Shown in pieces: positions 38,201 through 47,617 of a stretch of DNA of 64,000 nt. The notes under the pieces were generated by a model, which saw only the letters and a list, made by a program, of their open reading frames with translations, was not told the DNA's origin and made no database searches. The DNA comes from Apostichopus japonicus. Its lineage: Eukaryota > Echinodermata > Holothuroidea > Aspidochirotida > Stichopodidae. Each line of letters begins with the position of its first letter. Position 1 is the first letter of the stretch. The position numbers and the translations under genes were made by a program. The stretch lies in assembly GCF_037975245.1 (NCBI RefSeq), contig NC_092561.1:5940001-6004000 (forward strand), written 5' to 3'.

Positions 38201-41200
38201 GTTTGCCAGCGTGGACAAGGAGAACGATTTTTGTAAGGAACATAAACAACGGTGCTTACGTAGACAGGACGTCATTAAACTTTGCCCTGTTATGTTCATG
38301 CTTATGCCAAACTCCTCCTGGTCACATAATTGTTTTGATTTTGTCGCTTCCGCCAGGGTTGACTTTGAAATGAGCCTTGACGATAGTATATAAACAAAGC
38401 AAACCAAAAAAAAAAAAAAACCATTATAGAATCCATGACAAGGTATATCATATCAACTCAGTTTTAGTTCGGTGTTCATTACAATTAATTCTGAAGGGTA
38501 AAAATGCCATCAATTTGTCAATAATGTGACGGATTTATTGAGGTTATAATTCACAACCTTTCTTCGTAGTGTTCATATCTCTCTGCGATAGATCATGCTT
38601 TAAAAGATAAATCGAGAATCAGGGAGTTTTATTAGCTATATGTAGACATAAATAGCTTGTCTGTTTACGAGAATCACCCCCAAAAAATAGGAAACTTTAC
38701 ACGGGGAGTTGACTTTTCGTGATCAACAGTTTCCTTTCCTATTTTCATTTCTTTGCTTCTTCGTGACTTTTGCCTCAAAGAGTTATCATGTGAGACTATA
38801 CACATATTAGATTTTATTACAGTCACGAAATTAAGTGACTTTCATAATAAGACACTGGAAACGATCCGCCGCACTCTATTTGTTTTACGCCACACTCTAA
38901 ATGGTAAAGTAAAGCAATAATGTTTTACTGATAAACAACATTTAACTCATCAACTCGAAAAAAACTTCATTTATACAAGCACTGCGGAGCCAATTCATTA
39001 TAGTCGGTTTTTATAGTAATGAGGCCTCTAATGTCGTAATTTGTCCTGCATGACACTCTCCGGGACACTGACATAAATGTTTTGAAGAAAACTCAAGGCC
39101 ACTTTTATCATTAACAGATTTTCTCTTTATGATTCTATTGTTTTTATTTCTATAATGAAATATAAAGAAAATCGCTATCGGAAATATCCTAAGTATATGA
39201 CAAACACCAATTAGTTACGAAGCAAGTTAATACGTTTCTTAAATATTTGCTTATTTGACATTGTTTCTATAGTGCAATAATCTTTGTTAACCGTATAATA
39301 AATTGACTGCCTAACCAGTTTGGAATGACTGTACATTGTATCTATATATGTGAACACAAATATCCTTCTGTGATATTTTCTTTATAAATAACATTTTCGT
39401 AAGCGCCTAAAAGTTCGCAATAAATTAGCCGACAATCACTGTTTTATTTTTGAGCGCGAAAAGCAAAGTGACTTTTGTAAAAATGTAATTTACAGATATT
39501 TTAATAATTCAGTGCATCATAATCGAAGCGGCACATGCAAAATGCAGAGTTCAGTTTGAGTGAGCTGAGCTGAGCAGAGCAGAGCTGAGAATGAAATAAA
39601 ATTATCACCCTACAAAGTATTTCTTAAATCCTTTACAGAATATACAAATAGTCGGTTTATCATCAATTGAAAAGAGAGATGGCTTGACGATCTCTTTTGT
39701 TTTTATTTTGGGCATAATTTCATGACTTTACATAATATATGTATCACCCCCCCCCCCCCCCCTTCCAACACACACACACACACATATATATGATGTGGTG
39801 ATGTTAAGTACATGAATGATCCAAGCGTTTTCTCTCAGGAATGTGGAATTGTAGAGACTTGTCTTAAGCTCTATATGTTCTTCTGTGGCAGATACTATGT
39901 CTCATATATGCTCAGTGTTCGGCAATGGAGGAACAGAGAAACATGGTTTTACTGCATTTGCGTACCGAACACATGTGATCTTTCTCTTTCCTGTTTACCT
40001 TTTCTCAGATACTACAATACTACAAGATGTTCTTCCGTGAACTCACGTTATTAAATTTAGTTAGTATGCTTAAATGTCAGGAGTCACTTGAGCGCAAAGA
40101 TTCACGAATGATGAACACCGATACTACTCTTTAGGCCTCTCGATTTTTGTGAAACTCAATTTCAGCAATTTTAATAACATCACACGTTATAAATGGCTAT
40201 AAAATGCGCTTTCGCCCAGTTTTGTTGTTGAACTAATTATAAGACTGAATATTTGGTTAAAAATGTGAGAAGTCAAGTGTTTGGTGGTATTTGGTGGTCT
40301 TACATTCTGGTTTACATGATTAATCACTCCTGGAACGATCAAAACGATTACATGGCATCAATAGTCATCAGTCACATGCTTATTATTAGCATGTGTGTAT
40401 CCACACAGTGAACTTATGAAGCGACTACACGACACCAATTACTAGTCAGTATTTACTATGAGCAGGTTTGTTCACTTGACCTACATGCAATGAAAATCTA
40501 TGTCATCGTTGCACGTCCGAATTCACTGTGAGGATAAAACATAAACTTAAAGTAAAAAAGACTGAATGTTGTCGAGATATATAGTCAGCATTCACTGTAA
40601 GCATGGATACACACATTAAGAAATGAACGACTATATGGTATTAATAATATAGTCAACATTCACTGTGAGCACACAAACACACGTGAAGAAATGAACGACT
40701 ACATGACACCAATACTATAGTCACCATTCACTATAAATATATAAACTCACTTGCCCTAATGAAACGATTAAATAGCAACAATAGAATACATTCGGTATAT
40801 TGAACGTAAGCATGACACATACAACTAATGAAAGACTAAAGAAATTAAAAACTGTTCTTCATTAACTATGAACTTGATGTGCTTGAATTCATAGAAGAAA
40901 GAGGTTTTCGAGACCAGTTATCTGTATCCAATTTATATATCCTTATATTTTTCCCTTTTATTTTGTAGAATCCGTTTACACTCACCAAACGCGTGTTGAT
41001 GACCAAACCGTTTACATAACAATCCTTGACACTGCTGGGGATTTGGTAAGAAATAGCTTTAGAGTAAAGAATATTAATCATATAAAAATAGTTTGTAGAC
41101 GTGTATTTTCCAATGTAGCTATGTGAATTCTTAAAATTGAAACTATTCTCATTTCCGGAATCTGAGAATTTGAAGATTGATGTTGTGAAAATCTGCAATC

Positions 41201-42870
41201 TTTTAATTCCAATAAGCTATTTGCGTGGATTTAATGGTATGGACGAAGAACATCCGGCCAGAATAAGTTGGGAATTTTGGGAATAATTTGTTATATAACG
41301 GTAAATTATTATGATATTATTGTTATATTATTATTTCGTTTATTGTTGTTGAAATTGTCATTAGAGAATATATATCTATATCAGGGAAACAGTAAATTCT
41401 TCAGTGACATGTCGTTGTTCGTTTTCTTTATTTTCTTTTATTGTATTTCTATTTTCTTGATAACACAGATATTTTAAATTGTATAAGTTATAAAGAAATA
41501 ACTGCTCTGCTTACATTGTATATTACCCAATATTGTACAAGTTGAAGATCGTCTTCTCATATTACACCTAATATCTGCACTTGTATAAAATAATGAGAAA
41601 ATAGCTATACCATCAGTATAATAGTGTACTAATAACATAGCTAAGAGCAACACCTTACGCAAACTTATGAATAATTTATCTCATTTGTTGGACAGATCCA
41701 ACAAGGCTCTCTCTCTCCATCTCTCTACACCCCCCCCCCTTCTCTCTCCCTCCACATATCACTACACCACCTGTCTCTCTCTCCACCCTCCTTTTTCTCT
41801 CCCTCCACATATCTCTACACCTCCCTGTCTCTCTCTCTCCACCCACCCCCTCCCTTCTTTCTCCCTCCAAATATCTCTCCACCTCCCTGTCTCTCTCTCT
41901 CCACCCACCCCCTCCTTTCTCTCTCCCTCCACATATCTCTACAGCTCCCTGTCTCTCTCTCTCCACCCTACCCCATTTCTCTCTCCCTCCACATATCACT
42001 ACACCACCCTGTCTCTCTCTCTCTCCACCCCCTCCTTTCTCTCTCCCTCCACATATCTCTCCACCTCACTGTCTCTCTCTCTCTCTCTGCCTATCTGTCT
42101 TTCTTTAGTTTGCGAATTTTAAGTTAACCTTCCAAAATGTCTTCAAGTGTCATATGTTCAAGATTGTGTATTATCTCGTGGTATGTTAGCTGTGGTATAA
42201 AACACTTTTTAACTTGTAGCATTCGTTGTTATCGTCAACTTAGAGTTTTCATTTTCAAGAACGTTATGGATGCATTACCGTATTGTTTCATTCGATAATT
42301 CCCCGGCCACAATTCACCTCAGACGGTTAACTTTGCGACTCCCCCAACCCGCTTCTCTTCAGGCACGTATCTATCTCTTAGAGTGATAGTAACTTAGAAC
42401 TACAATATTTCTCTTTCTTATATTTCCAATAGGACGAGAACAATCCTCTTCGGTTGGAGCAGTTCAAGACATCGGACGCATTCCTATACGTCTTTTCCGT
42501 GACTGATCGTAAAAGTTTTGATTATCTCAAGACGCGCGTTACTTGTCATTCATCTGTTAAAAGAGAAGGCGAAAAGTCACCACCGATTCTGCTCATCGGC
42601 AATAAGAAAGATCTTTGCCATCTCCGAGCGGTGTCGACGAAGGAGGGTGAGACATTCGCGACAGAGATCGGAGCTTTGTATATGGAGTTATCAGCTAGCG
42701 AGAACGTGCGAGATATCGAAGACGCATTCCATTGTTTATATCGTGAATATAACCGCGCAGAAAAACGAGAGAAAGTGAAAAGATTATCAGCTCGGTTACA
42801 GCTGAGGCAAACAATCAAAAATTTCACCGATAAGCATCTGTATCACAGAAGCAGAACCCATACTTTGTAA
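26431..42870 (+). CDS. RASL12: Ras-like small GTPase, RASL12/RERG group (5' exon missing from view)
   Basis: Three exons join in phase: 26431-26487, 40969-41045 and 42433-42870, giving about 190 codons to the stop. The product is a Ras-superfamily GTP-binding protein. Visible in order are FLTHRFIGDYDPNLE (switch I region), ILDTAGDLDE (G3/switch II), LLIGNKKDL (G4, guanine recognition) and ELSASE (G5). The P-loop (G1) should lie in an earlier exon, which I could not find. DPNLE instead of the Ras DPTIE, and DTAGDLD where Ras has DTAGQE, resemble vertebrate RASL12 as I remember it (DPNLE, DTADLD). Loss of the switch I threonine and the catalytic glutamine predicts altered nucleotide cycling. 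The C-terminus is basic and ends HTL with no CAAX cysteine, so no prenylation is expected. Vertebrate RASL12 has a longer tail. RERG or RASL11 are the alternatives. Confidence 0.82.
26555..26812 (-). mobile_element. tRNA-derived SINE, antisense, just downstream of RASL12-like exon 2
   Basis: The reverse complement of 26741-26812 resembles a class II tRNA. It has GTAGTCAAGTGGCTAAGGCA (A-box region, about 26783-26803), GGACTTGTGATCC around an anticodon arm, and a perfect B box GGTTCGAGTCC (26745-26755). After it, still on the minus strand, comes a body with CAGGCACTTTATCTCCATTG and CAGGTGTATAAATGGGGACC, and a 3' tail of ATT-rich short repeats. That order of RNA polymerase III promoter, body and simple tail is a SINE, not a working tRNA, because no acceptor stem can be formed. 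It begins 325 bp after the exon 2 donor. Confidence 0.85.
29194..29253. repeat. TA microsatellite
   Basis: About 29 uninterrupted TA dinucleotides in intron 2 of the GTPase gene. Likely length-polymorphic. Confidence 0.95.
29432..29734 (+). repeat. Tandem duplication, unit 151 bp, two copies
   Basis: The word GTTTGCC begins the units at 29434 and 29585, and similarity continues through AAAGGACAGTGTGTTATTAA, TATCACACGTTCAACGTATA and ACCGATTCTT. The second copy ends near 29734. The short parallel open frames in both units are by-products of the duplication. Confidence 0.85.
30530..30640 (+). repeat. Purine-rich tract
   Basis: About 110 bases are nearly all A and G on the plus strand (GGAGG, GAGAGGAAGAGAGAAGGG and similar). 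Such tracts can form triplex DNA. It is otherwise plain intron. Confidence 0.6.
30983..31389. mobile_element. MITE with AAGGCCCGGTCACACTA ends
   Basis: About 407 bp. The first and last 50 or so bases are inverted copies: AAGGCCCGGTCACACTA at the left, the complement at the right, then TTTTTATCGGAATAC and TCCGATTTT in both. Short ATCGGA/TCCGAT words recur inside, including the perfect palindrome ATCGGATAGCTATCCGAT at 31171-31188. No clear target duplication could be read, and there is no coding capacity. Confidence 0.85.
33180..34135 (+). mobile_element. CR1/L2-type non-LTR retrotransposon 3' end, interrupted by a MITE
   Basis: 33163-33349 encodes the very C-terminus of a LINE reverse transcriptase protein: LFANRVVDQRNGLPEKVV followed by NGFKNALGEHF, with the conserved FxxRVVxxxNxLPExVV and SFKNxL pattern of the CR1/L2/jockey-like group. 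The 3' untranslated part resumes at 34004 (GGGTCCTTGATGGGGACTTG, then GCCCTCCTGATCC) and ends in TAAAG repeats at about 34110-34133, as these elements do. The gap, 33358-33995, is a MITE inserted later. The fragment is 5'-truncated and dead. Confidence 0.85.
33358..33995. mobile_element. hAT-like MITE with CAAGGGCGGCGGAA ends, 8-bp target duplication
   Basis: A 638-bp element with terminal inverted repeat CAAGGGCGGCGGAA / TTCCGCCGCCCTTG. It is flanked exactly by the 8-bp word AGCATTGT (33350-33357 and 33996-34003). The 8-bp duplication and CA..TG ends fit the hAT superfamily. Long C runs lie just inside both ends (about 33397-33409 and 33955-33967). It sits inside the LINE fragment and so is younger than it. 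Confidence 0.9.
36359..36699. mobile_element. hAT-like MITE with GGCGTAGGAA ends, copy 2, intact target duplication
   Basis: 341 bp, same family as 18753-19132. It begins CAAGGGCGTAGGAACC and ends CCTTCCTACGCCACTG, flanked by the 8-bp word AGCGCAGT (36351-36358 and 36700-36707). The perfect target duplication suggests a recent insertion. No open frame that means anything. Confidence 0.9.
40340..40850 (+). repeat. Degenerate tandem array, unit about 68 bp
   Basis: The phrase ATAGTCANCATTCACTGTNAGC recurs with period 68 at 40581, 40649 and 40717. Weaker matches at 40361, 40442 and around 40512 give six or more units, each also carrying GAAATGAACGACTANATGGC or a variant. The array ends about 120 bp before exon 3 of the GTPase gene. 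Confidence 0.75.
40969..41045 (+). CDS. RASL12: RASL12-like exon 3 (effector strand and G3 motif)
   Basis: Acceptor TTTTATTTTGTAG and donor GTAAGAAAT bracket 77 bases. It encodes SVYTHQTRVDDQTVYITI followed by LDTAGDL. That matches the beta2-beta3 hairpin and G3 motif of Ras proteins in position and length. It ends on a complete codon. Confidence 0.88.
41046..42432 (+). other. Intron 3 of the RASL12-like gene, 1.4 kb
   Basis: Lies between donor GTAAGAAAT and acceptor TTTCCAATAG. Its middle third is the pyrimidine minisatellite listed separately; the rest is AT-rich with nothing notable. Confidence 0.8.
41707..42090 (+). repeat. Pyrimidine minisatellite, unit about 62 bp
   Basis: The unit contains CTCCCTGTCTCTCTCTCTCC, then ACCCACCCCCTCC, CTCTCCCTCCACATATCTCTA. 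The word CTCCCTGT starts units at 41821, 41883 and 41945, with a variant near 42005, so the period is 60-62 bp over about six units. Some 380 bases are almost free of G on the plus strand. Serine/leucine/proline-rich open frames on either strand are artefacts of it. Confidence 0.9.
42433..42870 (+). CDS. RASL12: RASL12-like terminal coding exon (G4, G5, C-terminus)
   Basis: Acceptor TTTCCAATAG precedes 438 bases, open to a TAA at 42868-42870. The exon carries DAFLYVFSVTDRKSFD (beta4), LLIGNKKDL (G4), VSTKEGE, ELSASE (G5) and a basic amphipathic tail (REYNRAEKREKVKRL). Its GC content is clearly higher than the flanking introns, as expected for real coding sequence. Confidence 0.92.
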   Translation, partial: DENNPLRLEQFKTSDAFLYVFSVTDRKSFDYLKTRVTCHSSVKREGEKSPPILLIGNKKDLCHLRAVSTKEGETFATEIGALYMELSASENVRDIEDAFHCLYREYNRAEKREKVKRLSARLQLRQTIKNFTDKHLYHRSRTHTL

Positions 42871-43034
42871 TAAATGAAAGACTGCGAAGCTGTGTAGGTA
42901 TGATTGTGGGGAGAACTGGGGGTGGAGAGGGGGGGGGGGTCGAGGAGGCATATGGAAAGCGGAGTGGAATGAGGATGGGTTTGTTTAAGTGTGCTACGAG
43001 TGTGCTCAAAGTGAACCATAATATGGTACATAAC

Positions 43035-43040
43035 AATAAA
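43035..43040 (+). terminator. Poly(A) signal AATAAA of the RASL12-like gene
   Basis: A canonical AATAAA 165 bases after the stop codon, giving a short 3' UTR. It is the first such signal downstream. Confidence 0.6.
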
Positions 43041-45639
43041 ATTAATACCGTAAACGTTTTAATAGTAAATTAAATTTGAAAACAATCTTAAATATATGTT
43101 CTAAGCGAGTCCACTTCGCACTAAAAACATGCACTAATTTAATATTAATTTCTGTGATGCTCTTTGTACCACATTACGTGGTAGGCAATAAGCCTATACC
43201 GCTGACGAATCACACAAAAAGAACTTTGTAATGAAATGAGGACACATTACCTGTGATATCGTCTTTGAGTGGAGGATCAAATTAAGTATCAAGCATGAAG
43301 CAAAAAGCAAATAATACGTAACATGTCGTGATATACAATAACGATTGTAATGACGATCAGCAATGACAAATACAAATATTTTCAGGTGGGATTTTGGTAA
43401 TAATAATGAACAATCTTAGGAAGTAGTAGTAGGCCTATACTGTCTTAACAATAACTACAGCAGTCCATACGTTACTTGTAGTGAGTACGCACGTGTGCCG
43501 TACGTGTACCGCACGTGTACCGCACGTGTTCCGCACGTGTACCGCTCGTGTACACGTATTATGTCATAGTTACCTGTACTCGTACTCGAGTTTCCAGTAG
43601 TGTATACGTACTTGTACCAGACGATCCCATTGGTGTTCTACTTATACCCGACGTACTCATGCTTTTTGTACTCGTTCCCAAAAAATCTGCGACGGATTTA
43701 TTGTCGTCAGAGAAATCCTTCAAAAGGGTAAAGAAGACACATGGACAAAGTTTGATATTAGTTCTATCATCTTTGGAACGTCATAAACAAGCTGTGTTAT
43801 GTCAGAATCAAATTGCAGTGAAAATAGGTGCATTTTTTTTAATCAATATCTGGCGACACATGAACTCTAGACTAGCAGCTGTACAGGTAATCATTTATCT
43901 TCATATCAGAAATACATTTAAACTCTTGGCTTAACATTTGTACAAAGAGGTGATATTGCTCTCGCTAAAAAATATGCTAGACAAAGTTTAATATGGTCAC
44001 ACACAACATCAGTATTTTATACTTCTCAAGCTATTCTATGATTTGAACCATTGAAATTTGACATTTCTCAATGTCTGCACGAAATAATATGAAGTGCTCA
44101 CGATTATAAAGAAGTTTTAATCACTTTTTAACAATTTCAGCACTCTTTTAGTTTAAGTGTTATACTCATTGACTTTGCGTAGGATCCTTTCTCAAATGCA
44201 TGCCTTGATAAAGGGGCTAAATGTGAAAGAAGGGAGCTAAAACTTGCATAATATTAGCTAAAATTGATATTCTCGAGTGTTGACCGCTCTTATGCTTCCC
44301 ATAGTGTGTTTGCATCACAAAAATTAAACTGTAGACGTTGGAAATATTCACGACAATTCATATTTTATTGTAAAATATTCATAAAGCCACGTGTCTGTTT
44401 ATAATTGCAACATCATTTGGATGGTGTATTCAGCTTCAATAGTGCCGAAAAAAATCGTTTAACTTTTTACAACAAATTGTGGTGCTATGTCATGACTTTT
44501 ATTTTTAATTCTCCATTTTACTGCAAGCAAATAGAATTGAAATTATGTCAAATTTAATATAAATTCGTCAGTCAGTATTTTTTCCCGACTTCCCTTATAG
44601 TATAATATTTCATACACATAACCTTAAGAAATATTGAAAGGCATTTACGGACATTTTTGTTTGCTAACTTTTTGCTAATAATCGTCACGCTCTTTACACC
44701 GTGACAAATTTCGCTGATAAATGTTTTTGTAAGTTTACTTTAAAAATTTTGAATATTTTGGAATCCACAGAATATGTTCCATTTTGGTACTGCAATTTGT
44801 TACTTTCCTGTTTTACATTAACTCGAAAGTCCTAATTAGCATCTCAATAACATGTTTTCAGTTAGTGACTCAATATACAATCTACGTCCATCCTTTTGTA
44901 TTTAACCAATAGACAGAATTGTAACCATTACTCTTGCTTAATGGATGTTTTTTTCCGTGAAAGCGTTGTTTATGGTCAAACTGCGGTAGCCACTCTGAAT
45001 ACCACTAAATTATCGCTACATACTGGCATCAGCGGTAAGCGATACTTATTGTTATATATAAATATGCAATTTGGGGTAGAGGGCGCACTTTCACTTAGGT
45101 ATTACTCTCTCTGGTTTTGCAATCTAAGCGCACACTCCCTCACTGTCCGATGGAAGTGACTTACGTATGTTCAGTAGAGTCTTCAACAAGACTAGTGGAA
45201 GCGGAAAAACAGAAACCATAAATAATATTTTTTAAGAAAGTTTGAAAATCATGCGTTGGTATTTCAGAACTCACTTTTACGAGTTTTCAATCTATACGTT
45301 CAAGTTACATAATTAACAACATACATTTTTTGGAAAAAAAATTCTTCTGAGATAATTTAATGATTTAACTGATATGCTTATGTAACTATGTCTTTATCTG
45401 GTTTTTAAGTTTTATCACCATGATAAGCAATGTGTTCTTTCATATTGTAAACAACTATATGTATTATTGTGTAAAATATCGTAATATATAGCTATACATC
45501 AGCTGGTCTGTATGTAAGTTGCACCATTATAATGAAATTCTTGTCATTATTATCACATCGCTCCCAGAGGGAAGATGAGTATTGTAGTACCTTTCCCAGT
45601 TGAGCTATATCCAGCTATGCTATTTGCCATAACAACAGT
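43041..45639. other. Intergenic stretch with an E-box tandem repeat
   Basis: No gene supported. Apart from the CACGTG array at 43486-43560 it is AT-rich and unstructured. Confidence 0.5.
43486..43560 (+). repeat. 11-bp tandem repeat carrying CACGTG
   Basis: The unit CGTGTACCGCA repeats with period 11. It gives exact CACGTG E-boxes at 43490, 43512, 43523 and 43534, plus one-base variants at either side. It lies between the GTPase gene and the small secreted-protein gene. Confidence 0.8.
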
Positions 45640-46210
45640 TGCCATGGTAATGGTTAATTTTCCGTGAAGCTACTCTCTTGGGATCACCCATTGTGGGTTA
45701 GCCCGGGGGGACTGGAAGTCCATGACTGAGGGAGGTGTGTATGTATGTGTGTATGTATGTGTGCGTCATGGTGTGTGTGTCCAATGTTGAGTCAAAAACT
45801 CCTACTTAAAGGCGGTGCCGATTTTCTTCATACTTGGTGGGAAGGTCCCCAGGGGTGAACCCTCGTGTCTCGTACACCCCTTCCCGGAACCCAACGTTAA
45901 ATGTCAGGGTTCAAGGTCAAATTTAGTTAAAATCATTTTTCTGTTGTATCTCTAACTCCGAGGGGAAATATTGAATGGACATGGAACCTTCATCAAAATA
46001 TGGGAACCGAGGTCGAAGGTCATGTGGTTAAAGGTCTGCAAGACACAAGGGTTCACCCTGGGGTACCTTCCCACCAACTTTAAAGAATCCTTAACAGGTA
46101 TAATAGAAATGTCAAGTACTATCAACATATGTAGTTGCCATGGTAACGGAGGTCAAAGGTCACGTAATCTCAAGGTCAAATGCATATTTTTAGTGCAGTT
46201 TTGCTGGCAT
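45640..46210. repeat. Probable foldback repeat with AGGTCA half-sites
   Basis: The block GGTGGGAAGGTCCCCAGGGG (about 45836-45855) is found inverted at about 46055-46075 (CCCTGGGGTACCTTCCCACC), with GTTCACCC and AAGACAC extending the arms. TTGCCATGGTAA occurs in direct orientation near 45640 and 46135. Two 13-bp direct repeats of the AGGTCA type lie at 46010-46022 (AGGTCGAAGGTCA) and 46150-46162 (AGGTCAAAGGTCA). A GTATGTAT/GTGTGTAT run lies near 45740. The element class is unknown. Confidence 0.55.
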
Positions 46211-47617
46211 TGAGATATGCAACTCCGTGGATTGCCCTCTTGATTCTTACTTGTTTTACATATAGCTGATCACGGTATATTACATGTTTAAGAAGTAACG
46301 ATCCGGTGGCTAACGTTGGATACTGAAAACTTGCTAGGCCGATATCTTCCTTTTCAAAATTATATCCTTTAAAACATTTTTTTGTATCGCGATTTTTTTG
46401 GGGGTGAGGGTAAATTGGCGATATCTTGTAAATGCATACATTTTACAAGAGCATCATGAATGATGTCATCATGCCAATTAAACCTAATTGGCTTTCCCTT
46501 CCCTTCGTCTGTATTATTTATATTTCCAAACCACAGAGGACAAATCATATTTCTGAAAACAATTATTTTTGTGAAAGTCTGAAAAGAAAAAAAATAACCA
46601 GAACATTGAGAGGTAACACAAGATTCCAAATGTATCACATTTATGTATAAATTAGTCAGAAAATTAGATTAGGAAGGTCAAGATTTTGAAGATTCTTTTG
46701 CCATGATAAAATGAAAGTCGGTTTGCTGTGTTCCAGTAGCCTACGCGTCCAGATCTTTGAGATAGAAGGTGTCGATGTTGAGCACAGTAATCCCCGATCC
46801 ATCACCCATATCTCACTGCGGGGATTCTTGTCTCACGCATGGACCTCTCAAACACCTGAAGAACCCTTCAACCCTCGAGACTTTTAAGCTATATCATTAG
46901 ATTATATCTTAAACATCATAGTCGCATAGTGCAAGATTCTTAGCGGGACAGAAATCTTTCTCGGGGCCGAGTTCGGCCCAACGGCTGCCTCTTGAGAACC
47001 CCTGTTGAATACTATCATGGTTTTATTCATGTAACATTGAAATTTAGAGAGATATATGAGGGAGTAGCAAAGTTACCGGTTCTACATTTCTACCGAGACA
47101 CAAGAACAACATAATGAACATACGTCGAACTGAAAATCACAATACGAAACGTGTCACGTTTTACTACGTCAATTTAAATCTCAGTTAAAAAGAAAGAAAA
47201 AAAAAGCATAAAGTATAAATCAGTCTATATCCATCGCTCGATATTTTTCCTTCGCATTAACGATACTTAATATATTCGTTTTGAACGTACTAAGTGTCAC
47301 GTAGTCTTTAGGTAATTGACTTCAGTTTGGTAATATCGATTTCGATATATTGTCCTCATAAAAGGTTTTTTTTCTGTCTACCGTTACCAATCATATTTAT
47401 CTGCCTATCGTATCTTGTTTTTAAACTTCCGACCGTATTGCTCTTTCATCTTTAGTAAGCCCATTTTAATAAAAGCAGTCGATTTTCATTATGTGCATTT
47501 AAGTATGCCGACTTGTCGAGAGCGATCTGTTTGCAAAAGTCAGGCGAATATGATAATTGAGAGAAAACACTCTATGTTAATTTTTGCAGTGTAACATAAT
47601 AATTCGAAGCCGATAAC
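46211..47617. other. Upstream region of the small secreted-protein gene, nothing else seen
   Basis: No supported open frame. A TTTTTGCAG at 47581-47589, 28 bases before the start codon, could be the acceptor of an untranslated first exon. Confidence 0.45.

Larger units (their letters stand above)
26488..40968 (+). other. Intron 2 of the RASL12-like gene, 14.5 kb
   Basis: Holds an antisense tRNA-derived SINE, a TA microsatellite, a 151-bp tandem duplication, a purine-rich tract, three MITEs, a LINE fragment and an array of about 68 bp units, each listed separately. Between them (about 26820-29190, 29735-30520, 31400-33160, 34140-36350 and 36710-40340) I see only AT-rich sequence with no supported exon. 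Confidence 0.7.

Noticed and set aside
40340..40850. Could the spaced repeats be a CRISPR array?
   Set aside because: Units are contiguous and degenerate with no unique spacers, and the context is an animal intron.
41667..42122. 151-codon Ser/Leu/Pro-rich open frame and its antisense partner
   Set aside because: Both are translations of the 62-bp pyrimidine minisatellite inside an intron, with no start context or domain.
42518..42827. Alternative frames over the last GTPase exon
   Set aside because: They overlap the well-supported Ras-family frame and show no motif of their own.
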